DNA from: Rhodocyclaceae bacterium UBA6160
GTDB taxonomy: Bacteria; Pseudomonadota; Gammaproteobacteria; Burkholderiales; Rhodocyclaceae
DNA: 10,829 nt
Reading direction: 5' to 3'
Assembly (NCBI GenBank): GCA_002422995.1
Contig: DIUK01000075.1
Coordinates: forward strand, 5,099 to 15,927
Of this stretch, positions 1 through 7,315 are shown piece by piece. Under the pieces are notes generated by a model. It searched no databases, was not told the origin of the DNA, and worked only from the letters and a program-made list of their open reading frames with translations. Each line of letters starts with the position of its first letter. The first letter of the stretch is position 1. The position numbers were made by a program, and so were the translations under genes.

Positions 1-494
1 TCGGCCACTTGCGCGGTGGAAATCCACACCTTTTCGCCTGAAATCACATAATGCTCGCCCACGCGTTCAGCGCGGGTTTGCAGTTGCGTGGTATTCAAAC
101 CCGCATTGGGTTCAGTGACTGCAAAACAGGCTTTTTCGCGTCCGGCGATGAGCGGCGGCAGCATGCGCTGCTTTTGTTCTGACGTGCCAAACACGGCCAC
201 TGGTTGCAGGCCAAAAATGTTCATATGCACAGCGGATGCACCGGACAAGCCCGCGCCGGAAGCAGCAATGGTTTGCATCATCACCGCCGCTTCGGCAATG
301 CCCATGCCGCTGCCACCATATTCAACCGGCAGGCAAATGCCTAGCCAGCCGCCCTCGGCCAAGGCACGGTGCAGCTCGTGCGGAAATCCACCCACGCGAT
401 CTTTTTCCAACCAGTAATGATCGTCAAACCGTGCGCAAATCTTGCCCACGGCATCGCGAATACTGGCGTGCTCATCAGATTCTGAAAAATCCAT
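1..494 (-). CDS. Acyl-CoA dehydrogenase, N-terminal part (runs off left edge)
   Basis: FAD-dependent acyl-CoA dehydrogenase that would oxidise an acyl-CoA to the 2-enoyl-CoA, the first step of beta-oxidation or a related acyl-CoA pathway. The 164 complete codons present hold the helical N-terminal domain (about residues 1-118) and the start of the middle beta domain. The family's flavin and substrate loop is seen as CFAVTEPNAG (123-132), followed by GEKVWIST (153-160). The C-terminal domain with the catalytic base lies outside the window. I chose the ATG at 494; no good Shine-Dalgarno sequence precedes it, so the start is tentative. The next gene upstream on the same strand is fadH, 106 bases away, which fits a fatty-acid degradation neighbourhood. 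The substrate chain length cannot be told from this fragment. Family assignment is sure; the specific role is open. Confidence 0.9.
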   Translation of the reverse strand, partial: MDFSESDEHASIRDAVGKICARFDDHYWLEKDRVGGFPHELHRALAEGGWLGICLPVEYGGSGMGIAEAAVMMQTIAASGAGLSGASAVHMNIFGLQPVAVFGTSEQKQRMLPPLIAGREKACFAVTEPNAGLNTTQLQTRAERVGEHYVISGEKVWISTAQVA

Positions 495-569
495 CACAGC
501 AAAACCGGAAAATGGAAAACGGCTAACGTTTTGTTGTAGCCAGCCCCTCTTATGTCTTATGTTTTTTTG

Positions 570-575
570 AGTATA
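570..575 (-). promoter_or_regulatory. Possible -10 box for the acyl-CoA dehydrogenase gene
   Basis: On the minus strand the gap between fadH and the acyl-CoA dehydrogenase gene contains TATACT, a near-consensus sigma-70 -10 hexamer, about 75 bases before the start codon. No convincing -35 box sits 16-18 bases upstream (the sequence there reads TGCACC). It suggests the gene may have its own promoter instead of relying on read-through from fadH. I see no terminator hairpin in 495-600. Confidence 0.3.
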
Positions 576-600
576 GCCGAGGTTTAACCCAAGGTGCATT

Positions 601-2646
601 TCACGACAAAGCCAGTGCACAGCGCATACCCTGATCAATCGCCCGCAAGGCGTCCAATTCTCCGGCTGCTTCTGCACCACCAATCAAAGCTGGCGTTACG
701 TCTTTTGCACACAAGGCATCAAACAAACCACGCTCGCTTTCTTGTCCCGCACACAGCACGATAGTATCCGCAGCCAATACGCGTGGCTGGTTGTCCACCG
801 TGAGATGCAGTCCTGCGTCATCAATCGCCTCGTAATGGCAACCGGCTAACATCTCCACGCCGTAGCGCTGCAAGCTCATCTTTAATGCCCAGCCGGTGGT
901 CAGCCCCAGCGTGCGGCCCGGTTTACCCGGCTTACGCTGCACCAGAGTGATATGTCGCCGGGCGGGTGCCAACACCGCCTCCTGCAAGCCACCACGCGCA
1001 TCCGGCGAGGTATTCACGCCCCATGTGGTAAAAAACTCGGCCACTGGATCGGGCGTCATGGCCGTCGCATCCGTGGGTGAATGGCAGAGGAATTCAGCCA
1101 CATCAAAGCCAATGCCTCCTGCGCCGATGATCACCACGCGCTGCCCTGGCACCACCCGGCCCGACAGCACATCCACATAGCTCACCACCTTGGCATGCGT
1201 GATGCCGGGAATAGCGGGCACACGGGGAAACACGCCTGTCGCGATGACGATGCGATCAAATTTATCTGCTATCAATTGCTCTGCTGTCACCTTGCGGCCA
1301 AGCTGCACATTCACACCCAGCACCTCCAGACGCCGCCTGAAATAACGCAACAGTTCATTAAATTCCTGTTTGCCAGGAATTTGCCGTGCGTAATTGATCT
1401 GCCCGCCAATAATCTCTGCCGCTTCAAACAAGGTGACCTGATGCCCTTTTTCCGCAGCGGTAACAGCGCACGACAGCCCGGCAACACCGGCACCAACAAC
1501 CGCCACGCGATAGCGTGCTGACGCGGGTTTGATTTCAGAAAAGGTCAGCTCCTGCCCGGCGCGCGGGTTCACCAAACAAGTCGCCGGACGGTCTGAAAAG
1601 ATGTAATCCAAACAGGCTTGATTGCAGGCAATGCAGGTATTTATTTCATCCGCACGACCGGCTTCTGCTTTAGCCATAAACGCCGGATCGGCCAAAAAGG
1701 GCCGCGCCATCGACACTAGATCAGCATCGCCACTGGCCAGAATAGCCTCGGCGACTTCCGGCATATTAATACGGTTAGACGTCACTACCGGAATCGATAC
1801 AGCACGTTTTATTCGCGCCGCAGCAAAGCGCCAGACTGCGCGCGGCACCACATAAGCAATCGTCGGTATCCGCGCTTCATGCCAGCCAATGCCGGTGTTC
1901 AAAATATCCGCCCCGGCCGCTTCAATCGCCTGTGCAAGCTGGATGACTTCATGCGCATCTGCACCACCTTCTACCAAATCCAGTGCAGAGATACGGAACA
2001 TGATTAAAAAATCCGCGCCTAAGCGCTGCCGCATGCGACGCACAATTTCCACCGGCAGCCGCTGCCGATTTTCCACACTGCCGCCCCAAGCATCATTGCG
2101 CTGATTGGTACGTGTGACGGTGAACTGGTTGAGCAAATAACCTTCCGAACCCATCACCTCCACGCCATCAAAACCAGCACTGGTAGCCAGTTCAGCGCAG
2201 CGCACAAAATCTTCAATGATGATCTCGATCTCTTCTGCGCTTAACTCTCGCGGCATGGTGCGATGGATGGGCGAAGCGATGGCGGAAGGCGCCACAGCCG
2301 AAGCAAGCCGCGCATAGCGCCCGGCGTGCAAAATCTGCAGCAAAATACGCCCGCCTTCGGCATGCACGGCTTCTGTGATGGTGCGTAGTGCATCTGCTTG
2401 CACTTGCGTTGCCAACAGCGGCCCGGCGTCTTCCAGCAAACCCTGCTCACACGGTGCAAAGCCACCTGTCACCATCAAGGCGACGCCTTGGCGCGCACGC
2501 TCCGCATAAAACATCGCCTGTCGTTGCAGCGGTCGATCCATGGTTTCCAGACGCAAATGCATCGAGCCCATGATGGCGCGATTTTTCAATACGTGCGTGC
2601 CAACTTTCAAGGGTGAAAAGAGCGTGGGGAAGCGGGGATTATTCAT
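601..2646 (-). CDS. fadH: 2,4-dienoyl-CoA reductase (NADPH)
   Basis: Reduces 2,4-dienoyl-CoA to an enoyl-CoA so that unsaturated fatty acids with even-numbered double bonds can continue through beta-oxidation; a soluble FMN, FAD and 4Fe-4S enzyme. The 681-residue protein matches the length and order of E. coli FadH as I recall it. It has an N-terminal Old-Yellow-Enzyme-type TIM barrel (about 1-365), with the proton-donor tyrosine in SEGYLLNQF (Y170) and the active-site histidine in GIGWHEARIPT (H256). The cluster cysteines are C338, C341, C345 and C357 in CIACNQACL and TCLVNPRA. Two dinucleotide-binding motifs follow: GAGVAG (385-390) and GAGGIG (508-513). All key residues are present, so it should be active. 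The ATG at 2646 lacks a clear ribosome site, but the protein starts where the family does. It lies between a Bcr-type exporter and an acyl-CoA dehydrogenase, all on the same strand. Confidence 0.95.
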   Translation of the reverse strand: MNNPRFPTLFSPLKVGTHVLKNRAIMGSMHLRLETMDRPLQRQAMFYAERARQGVALMVTGGFAPCEQGLLEDAGPLLATQVQADALRTITEAVHAEGGRILLQILHAGRYARLASAVAPSAIASPIHRTMPRELSAEEIEIIIEDFVRCAELATSAGFDGVEVMGSEGYLLNQFTVTRTNQRNDAWGGSVENRQRLPVEIVRRMRQRLGADFLIMFRISALDLVEGGADAHEVIQLAQAIEAAGADILNTGIGWHEARIPTIAYVVPRAVWRFAAARIKRAVSIPVVTSNRINMPEVAEAILASGDADLVSMARPFLADPAFMAKAEAGRADEINTCIACNQACLDYIFSDRPATCLVNPRAGQELTFSEIKPASARYRVAVVGAGVAGLSCAVTAAEKGHQVTLFEAAEIIGGQINYARQIPGKQEFNELLRYFRRRLEVLGVNVQLGRKVTAEQLIADKFDRIVIATGVFPRVPAIPGITHAKVVSYVDVLSGRVVPGQRVVIIGAGGIGFDVAEFLCHSPTDATAMTPDPVAEFFTTWGVNTSPDARGGLQEAVLAPARRHITLVQRKPGKPGRTLGLTTGWALKMSLQRYGVEMLAGCHYEAIDDAGLHLTVDNQPRVLAADTIVLCAGQESERGLFDALCAKDVTPALIGGAEAAGELDALRAIDQGMRCALALS

Positions 2647-2739
2647 GGATATGGATGGAAAAAAATGATTGAAAAATTAATCTTACCTTGAGTGCCCGGT
2701 TATCTTAGCAGTCAGCAAGCACGGCCTCTTTGTCATTAT

Positions 2740-2764
2740 CGCCGTCTCACCAGCACCGACTTTT
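2740..2764 (-). repeat. Dispersed 25-bp repeat, copy 1 (intergenic)
   Basis: First of three copies of one 25-bp sequence; on the plus strand it begins CGCCGT and ends CCGACTTTT. Pairwise, the copies differ at two positions each. This copy lies between the Bcr exporter stop and fadH, 27 bases after that stop. The element is not palindromic. Next to it is a small hairpin (CGGC/GCCG around 2764-2776) with no T-run that would make it a terminator. Otherwise the 145-base gap 2647-2791 holds nothing I can name. Confidence 0.75.
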
Positions 2765-2791
2765 CGGCGTTCAGCCGCTGTTCAGCCACTA

Positions 2792-3988
2792 TCACGCGCC
2801 TGCATGAGCTTCATCTGATGGCCGGGCGAGCGCAAAGCTAATCACGCCCAACATCAAAAATCCCGCCATGCCGAGTGAAAGACCCAGCGTACTATCCCAC
2901 AGCAGCGGAACAAGCAAAGCAGTTGATAACGCCCCGACCAGCGTAGAAATCGCGCTCATGGTGCTGGAAGTCAGCCCCCGCCGCTCAGGAAATAAATCCA
3001 GAACCAATAGCTGCAGATTAGGCATCGAGAGCGACATGCCGCAGGCAAAAATCGGCAAGGGCAGAATCGACCAGGGCAGACCCGGTGGCAAGGTCAGATT
3101 AATAATCAGATTCAAGCTCGCAGCGAAAGCCATAATGCTCAAACTGATCACGATCGTGCGCCGGTGCGTGAGCCGCCCGGCAAATCTGCCCGACAAAAAA
3201 GAACCGATCACCATGCCTATCACCTGGGGCACAAACATCACTGCAAACGATTGTGGCGTGAGCCCCAAATGGCGAATAAGAAACACGGGCGCTGCCACCA
3301 CATAAATAAAAAAGGCATTGAAGGTAAACGCACTGGTCAATGCCAAGCGATTAAACAGCCCATGACTCAGCATGTCCTGATAAGCCTGCAATAACTTTAC
3401 GGGATGCAGCGATTGGCGCTTTTCCACGGCGAGCGTTTCGGGCAGCCATGCCAAACAAGCAGCGAACAAGGTGCCCGCAAACAGCGCGAGAAAAATAAAA
3501 ATTCCCCGCCAGTCATAAAAGCGCAACAGGTAGCCACCCACAATGGGAGAAACCGCCGGCGCAATGGCAAAAAGAATCGCTACTTTAGCCATCAAGCGTT
3601 GTGCGTGGGCGCCCTGCAAAACATCACGCACCATGGCCCGGCCGACCACCATGCCCACGCCGGACGATATGCCTTGCAAGGCACGCCCGAGCCATAACAC
3701 TTCGATGCAGTTAGCAAAGGCACACACCAATGATCCCAGAGCGAACAGCAATAACCCGGCGAGAATAATGCGGCGCCTGCCCAAGGCGTCCGACAAAGTG
3801 CCATGCCACAACATCATGAAGCCAAAGGGAACCAGATAGAAGGTGAGTGTTTTCTGAATGTGCAGCGCCGACGTGCCCAACTGCTGTGCCATTTCCGGAA
3901 AAGCCGGAAGGTAAGTATCAATCGCAAACGGGCCGATCGCAGAGAGTGCGGCGAGCAAAAAAGCAAAGTGTTGCTGGGAAATTTTCAT
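2792..3988 (-). CDS. Bcr/CflA-family multidrug efflux transporter (MFS)
   Basis: Inner-membrane proton-driven drug exporter of the major facilitator superfamily, related to Bcr (bicyclomycin) and CflA (chloramphenicol). From the ATG at 3988 the protein has 398 residues and about 12 hydrophobic segments. Family marks are the first-helix sequence AIDTYLPAFP (22-31), MFS motif A between helices 2 and 3 as GTLSDALGRRR (63-73), and GRAMVRD after helix 4. Longer readings start at 4024 or 4033, but they add a charged, non-family leader; MKISQQHFAFLL begins just before helix 1, as expected. The minus strand has TATAGT ending 7 bases before this ATG, so a very short leader is possible. It is divergent from the crotonase gene. 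The drug specificity cannot be predicted. Confidence 0.9.
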   Translation of the reverse strand: MKISQQHFAFLLAALSAIGPFAIDTYLPAFPEMAQQLGTSALHIQKTLTFYLVPFGFMMLWHGTLSDALGRRRIILAGLLLFALGSLVCAFANCIEVLWLGRALQGISSGVGMVVGRAMVRDVLQGAHAQRLMAKVAILFAIAPAVSPIVGGYLLRFYDWRGIFIFLALFAGTLFAACLAWLPETLAVEKRQSLHPVKLLQAYQDMLSHGLFNRLALTSAFTFNAFFIYVVAAPVFLIRHLGLTPQSFAVMFVPQVIGMVIGSFLSGRFAGRLTHRRTIVISLSIMAFAASLNLIINLTLPPGLPWSILPLPIFACGMSLSMPNLQLLVLDLFPERRGLTSSTMSAISTLVGALSTALLVPLLWDSTLGLSLGMAGFLMLGVISFALARPSDEAHAGA

Positions 3989-4075
3989 CCGCCTGACTAT
4001 ACCGCAGGAGCGCAACACGCTCATGGTTGTCATGCAAAGCCCGATAAAATGAGCGCATAAACTCTTGTGACAACT

Positions 4076-4879
4076 ATGATGACAATCACGAATACATCAA
4101 CTAATACACCCGCCATACTCGGCTCACGCGAACATGACATCGCCACCGTGACGCTATCCAACCCCGGCAAACTCAATGCCTTGAATGCCGCCATGTGGCA
4201 ACAGCTGCACAGCATCATGCGCAGTTTGGGTGAGGACGATACGTTGCGCTGCATCATCATTCGCGGCGAGGGTGCAGCCTTTGCCGCCGGCGGCGATCTG
4301 GAAGAATTTCGCACCGCGCGCGCCACGGTCGATCTGGCGATGAGTTACCACGAGGCCGTCGGCGCAGCGCTTGCCGCCATTGCCCAATGCCCTGTGCCAA
4401 CGGTTGCCGCCATCCTCGGCCCATGCATTGGCGGCGGGCTGGAAATTGCCTGCGCGTGCGATTTGCGCATTGCTGCGCGCAACGCGCAATTGGGCGCGCC
4501 CATCATGAAGCTCGGCTTTTCGATGTATCCCGGCGAGCTCGAAGGCCTGCTGGCCTTGGCGGGTCCAGCAGTGACCAAGGAAATTTTGCTCGAAGGGAAA
4601 TTATTTACGGCAGATGAAGCCTATGCCAAAGGCCTGGTGAGCCGCGTGGTGGAAGATGCCGCCGTGTTTGACGAAGCGCTTGCTACCGCCCGCCGCATCG
4701 CCAAAGGCGCGCCGCTGGTCGCGCGTGCGCACAAGCAATGGATCAATCGCTTGGGCGATAAAAATCCACTAACAACTGAAGAAAAACGCGCCTCGTTTTA
4801 TTTTCTGGACACAGCAGACTACAAAGAAGGCCTCGCTGCCTTTCTCGACAAACGCCCGCCACAATTTCGTGGCCAGTAA
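4076..4879 (+). CDS. Enoyl-CoA hydratase/isomerase (crotonase) family protein
   Basis: Member of the crotonase superfamily, which acts on acyl-CoA thioesters through an oxyanion hole. The protein is 267 residues from the ATG at 4076; ATG 4079 and GTG 4067 are also possible and no clear Shine-Dalgarno sequence decides. Visible family parts are NPGKLNALN (29-37), the first oxyanion-hole loop GEGAAFAAGGDL (64-75), and the second loop with GPCIGGGLEIACACDLRIA (115-133). The glutamate matching Glu144 of rat crotonase is kept (E123). The position matching Glu164 is isoleucine (I143, in GAPIMKLG), where hydratases have G-x-P-E. A standard hydration of enoyl-CoA is therefore doubtful; an isomerase, decarboxylase or other crotonase activity is possible. 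Only 21 bases separate it from the downstream nucleotidase gene, so the two are probably co-transcribed. A plausible -10 box (TAAAAT, 4044-4049) lies upstream without a good -35. Confidence 0.85.
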   Translation: MMTITNTSTNTPAILGSREHDIATVTLSNPGKLNALNAAMWQQLHSIMRSLGEDDTLRCIIIRGEGAAFAAGGDLEEFRTARATVDLAMSYHEAVGAALAAIAQCPVPTVAAILGPCIGGGLEIACACDLRIAARNAQLGAPIMKLGFSMYPGELEGLLALAGPAVTKEILLEGKLFTADEAYAKGLVSRVVEDAAVFDEALATARRIAKGAPLVARAHKQWINRLGDKNPLTTEEKRASFYFLDTADYKEGLAAFLDKRPPQFRGQ

Positions 4880-4900
4880 AAATTCTTCTCATGGACCGCT

Positions 4901-5572
4901 ATGAACCCACTCGTTAATTGGCAACACATCGACACCGTCTTGCTCGACATGGACGGCACCTTGCTGGATTTGCATTTTGATAACCATTTCTGGCAAACGC
5001 ATTTGCCCCGCCGCTATGCCGAGTCATTGAACCGGCCGCATGCCGAGGTGAAGGAAGAAATAACCCACCGTTATCATCAAGGTGCAGGCACGCTGGACTG
5101 GTATTCAGTGGACTTCTGGCAAACCGAGCTGGGGCTGGACATCATGCAATTAAAGGCGGAAGTCGCGCACTTAATTGCCATTCACCCGCATGTCATCGAC
5201 TTTTTAACCGCCGTGCGGCAGAGCGGCCGACGCCTTGTGCTGGCCACCAATGCGCATCAAAAAAGCGTCGATCTGAAAATGGAGCGCACAGGCCTTGCCG
5301 CCCAGTTTGACGCCATCATCAGCTCGCATGCGCTAGGCGCGGCCAAGGAGGAGCAAGCCTTTTGGCAGCGCTTGAATGACATCGAACCCTTTGATCCTGC
5401 GCGTACCCTGCTGGTGGATGACAACTTGTCAGTGCTGGATTCAGCGCAGCTCTACGGCATCACGCATCTGGTCGCGGTGAAAAAACCAGACACCCGACAG
5501 CCAGAAAAACACACGGCGGATTACGCGGCGATTGATGATTTTTCGCAGTTGCTGCCCATCTTCCCCACTTGA
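4901..5572 (+). CDS. yrfG: HAD-family hydrolase, YrfG-like GMP/IMP nucleotidase
   Basis: Cytoplasmic haloacid-dehalogenase-type phosphatase, similar along its length to E. coli YrfG (NudP), which dephosphorylates purine mononucleotides such as GMP and IMP. The 223-residue protein begins with the same pattern as YrfG (W-x-x-x-DTVLLDMDGTLLDL). Motif I is DMDGT (D16 nucleophile, D18 acid/base), motif II is the threonine in ATNAH (T116), motif III is K149 in GAAKEEQ, and motif IV is the acidic pair in LLVDDN (D173, D174). The cap region contains the LDWY sequence also found in YrfG. All catalytic residues are present. The start at 4901 has a weak GGA five bases upstream; the nearby ATG at 4891 is out of frame. 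It follows the crotonase gene closely and ends convergent to the TauE gene. The substrate assignment rests on similarity only. Confidence 0.85.
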   Translation: MNPLVNWQHIDTVLLDMDGTLLDLHFDNHFWQTHLPRRYAESLNRPHAEVKEEITHRYHQGAGTLDWYSVDFWQTELGLDIMQLKAEVAHLIAIHPHVIDFLTAVRQSGRRLVLATNAHQKSVDLKMERTGLAAQFDAIISSHALGAAKEEQAFWQRLNDIEPFDPARTLLVDDNLSVLDSAQLYGITHLVAVKKPDTRQPEKHTADYAAIDDFSQLLPIFPT

Positions 5573-5575
5573 TCA

Positions 5576-5649
5576 GCATCTCTATCGCCGTCTCGCCAGC
5601 GCCGACTTTTTACGCAATGGCTTGAGATGCGGCAAGCAAGTTTTGCCGC
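5576..5649. repeat. Inverted repeats between convergent genes
   Basis: GCATCTC at 5576-5582 pairs with GAGATGC at 5624-5630 around a 41-base loop that contains repeat copy 2. A second, overlapping hairpin pairs GCGGCAA (5629-5635) with TTGCCGC (5643-5649) around a 7-base loop, starting just after the TauE stop codon. Neither is followed by a T-run, so they are not typical intrinsic terminators, but they could form at the 3' ends of both converging transcripts and protect them or slow polymerase. Confidence 0.45.
5586..5610 (-). repeat. Dispersed 25-bp repeat, copy 2 (intergenic)
   Basis: Second copy of the 25-bp repeat, between the convergent yrfG-like and TauE-family genes, 13 bases after the former's stop. 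It differs from copy 1 only by two A-to-G changes on the plus strand. The similarity to copy 1 runs a few bases past the 25 on the CGCCGT side (both have TAT before it). It sits inside the loop of a larger inverted repeat (5576-5630). Confidence 0.75.
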
Positions 5650-5655
5650 CCATGT

Positions 5656-6456
5656 TCACTGGCTAAACAAGCCATGCAGCATCTTGGCCAGCAATAACAA
5701 AAGCACTCCGGCAAAAATCTTCTTGAGCGTGGCCACCGGCAAACGATGCGCCAGCCGCGCGCCCAGCGGGGCGACAAGCGCACTGGCCAAGACCGTACCT
5801 ACCAGCGCGGGTAAATAAATAAAACCAAAACTGCCTGCGGGCAAACCCGTAGCGCTCAAGCCTGAGATCATATAACCCACCGTACCTGCCAAAGCGATGG
5901 GCAAACCCACGGCGGCGGACGTGCCAATGGCGTGATGCATTTTGACATTGCACCACAACAAAAATGGCACCGTCAGCGAACCGCCTCCCACTGCCGCCAG
6001 CGCCGAGATCGCACCAATGCCAAAGCCTGCGCCCAGCATGCCCGCCCGCCCCGGCAGCTCGCGCGCAGGAGACGGCTTGGCATTGATGATCATTTGCACT
6101 GCCACATACATCATGAACACCGCGAAGAAAATTGCCAGCGGCCTTGTCGCCACATGTGCTGCCAGTTGTGCGCCCAATAGCGTGCCGACAATAATGCCCG
6201 GGCTCAAGGTTTTCACCACGGCCCAATTCACCGCCTGATGCTGATGGTGCGTGCGCATGCTGGACAGCGAGGTAAAAATGATCGTCGCCATTGACGTACC
6301 CAAGACCAAATGCATCAGATGCGCATCAGCAAATCCTTGCGCGGAAAACATCATCACCAGCAAAGGCACAATCACCGCGCCACCGCCTATGCCGAGCAAA
6401 CCCGCAAAAAAACCCGCCACCGCGCCCAAGGCCAGATACGCCAAAAACCAGCTCAT
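5656..6456 (-). CDS. TauE/SafE (TSUP) family membrane permease
   Basis: Inner-membrane protein of the TSUP family, often annotated as a sulfite or sulfoacetate exporter, although members carry varied anions. The 266 residues show about eight hydrophobic segments in two related halves. Each half opens with the family's glycine-rich membrane loop: GLLGIGGGAVIVPLL (19-33) and SALAAVGGGSLTVPFL (151-166). Length and layout are usual for the family. Its ATG overlaps the EVE gene stop (ATGA), so it is likely translated by coupling from the EVE gene. A hairpin without a T-run follows the stop. No sulfur-metabolism gene is nearby, so the substrate is unknown. Confidence 0.88.
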   Translation of the reverse strand: MSWFLAYLALGAVAGFFAGLLGIGGGAVIVPLLVMMFSAQGFADAHLMHLVLGTSMATIIFTSLSSMRTHHQHQAVNWAVVKTLSPGIIVGTLLGAQLAAHVATRPLAIFFAVFMMYVAVQMIINAKPSPARELPGRAGMLGAGFGIGAISALAAVGGGSLTVPFLLWCNVKMHHAIGTSAAVGLPIALAGTVGYMISGLSATGLPAGSFGFIYLPALVGTVLASALVAPLGARLAHRLPVATLKKIFAGVLLLLLAKMLHGLFSQ

Positions 6457-6923
6457 GATTTACCGATCAGATTTTCAACAATGAACTTCCACTCCGCAGG
6501 ATCCACCGGCGTGATGGATAGCCGATTGCCTTTTTGCAAGGTGCGCATGCCCGCTAATTCAGGATGCGCACGCAATTCGTCCAGACTAATCAACCGCGTT
6601 TTGCGCACAATGCGCACATCCACATTCATCCAGCGCGGATTTTCAGACGTCGCCTTGGGATCAAAATAATGGCTCTCAGGATCAAACTGCGTGCGGTCGG
6701 GATAAGCCTGCCGCGCAACTTCCGCCAAGCCCGCAATGCCTGGCTCAGGGCAAGAGGAATGATAGAAAAAAACCCCATCGCCCACATTCATTTGATCGCG
6801 CATGAAATTGCGCGCCTGATAATTTCGCACGCCCCACCAGTCCACCGTTTGGTTCGGCATGGCCAACACATCGTCAATGCTGATCACCGAGGGTTCGCTT
6901 TTCATCAACCAATAGCGCGACAT
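6453..6923 (-). CDS. EVE domain-containing protein
   Basis: Small soluble protein (156 residues) made almost wholly of one EVE domain, a PUA-like fold related to human THYN1 and thought to bind modified nucleic-acid bases. Family marks are YWLMKSEP at residues 4-11, DWWGVRNYQARNFMR at 28-42, and the GDGVFFYHSS stretch at 48-57, which line the base-binding pocket in known EVE structures. A Shine-Dalgarno sequence, AGGAG, lies about ten bases before the ATG at 6923. The gene lies downstream of zapA and the 6S RNA gene, with a strong hairpin between, so it probably has its own promoter in 6930-6985. Its stop overlaps the start of the TauE-family gene. The true ligand is not known; this stand-alone form is chromosomal and widespread, so it need not be a defence gene. 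Confidence 0.93.
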   Translation of the reverse strand: MSRYWLMKSEPSVISIDDVLAMPNQTVDWWGVRNYQARNFMRDQMNVGDGVFFYHSSCPEPGIAGLAEVARQAYPDRTQFDPESHYFDPKATSENPRWMNVDVRIVRKTRLISLDELRAHPELAGMRTLQKGNRLSITPVDPAEWKFIVENLIGKS

Positions 6924-6988
6924 GCTGAATGACTCCTAACTATTTGAGAGAATAATTTTTCACTCATTAAAAACCAAACGCCAAAAAC

Positions 6989-7028
6989 AAACCCCAAGAG
7001 CGCAATTGAGCGAGCACTGTTGGGGTTT
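6989..7028. terminator. Bidirectional intrinsic-type terminator between 6S RNA and EVE gene
   Basis: A perfect 9-bp inverted repeat, AAACCCCAA (6989-6997) with TTGGGGTTT (7020-7028), encloses a 22-base loop. On the minus strand the stem is followed by TTTGTTTTT and on the plus strand by a run of five T, so it can end transcripts either way. All flanking genes read minus, so its likely job is to end transcription that passes through the 6S RNA gene before the EVE gene. The loop carries a direct repeat of GAGCG, and its length is larger than usual for an intrinsic terminator. Confidence 0.7.
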
Positions 7029-7080
7029 TTGAACTGGCTGCGTAATACCAGTAATATTAAATGAGGTACTAGATAATAAG

Positions 7081-7257
7081 GTTCCCCCGCGCATGGCGTT
7101 TGGTCGGCATCCTGAACCTAAGTTCAGGGAGGTTACGTTCCAGCCGCATCAGGTTCACTCGCAGAGCGATCACAACAGCAGCATCAAGGGGCGGTAACCA
7201 GCGCAAATGCGTATTGGTTCAAAGAATGTTGACCTTGGCGCACACCGCAGGGGAAAA
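7081..7257 (-). ncRNA. ssrS: 6S RNA
   Basis: 6S RNA folds to mimic an open promoter and holds sigma-70 RNA polymerase in stationary phase. Read on the minus strand, the two ends pair: TTCCCCTGCG (7255-7246) with CGCGGGGGAA (7091-7082), giving a ten-pair closing stem. Near the 3' end is the hairpin CCTGAAC-TTAG-GTTCAGG (7128-7111) followed by GATGCCGACC, the conserved block I associate with betaproteobacterial 6S RNA. On the 5' side, AACCA and TGGTT (7216-7197 region) form a further stem, leaving a large central open region. The length, about 177, is usual. Location directly downstream of zapA is the classic one. Ends are set by the closing stem, so are uncertain by several bases. A possible -10 (TAGTAT, 7278-7273) lacks a -35; the RNA may also be cut from the zapA transcript. 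Confidence 0.87.
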
Positions 7258-7315
7258 ACTTTGTTGCTGTGAATACTACTCCAACCTAAAAAATTAGGGC
7301 GCAGTTTTACAATTT

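Noticed and set aside
1081..1521. 146-codon open frame on the plus strand inside fadH
   Set aside because: It is antisense to an intact, well-conserved enzyme and its translation resembles no family; a shadow of coding bias.
2764..2776. CGGC/GCCG hairpin as a terminator for the Bcr exporter gene
   Set aside because: The stem is only four pairs, and in the direction of the gene it is followed by A residues, not T.
5990..6010. GCCAGCGCCGA in the TauE-family gene as a repeat copy
   Set aside because: An 11-base match only, explained by coding of the alanine-rich segment ISALAAV.
6453..6923. EVE gene as part of a defence or modified-DNA island
   Set aside because: Neighbours are core genes (zapA, 6S RNA) and there is no restriction enzyme, methylase or mobile gene in the window.
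7282..7295. CCTAA-TTTT-TTAGG as a zapA terminator
   Set aside because: Only five mostly weak pairs and no T-run after the stem.
7100..7297. 65-codon open frame on the plus strand
   Set aside because: It covers the 6S RNA gene in the opposite direction and has no family features.
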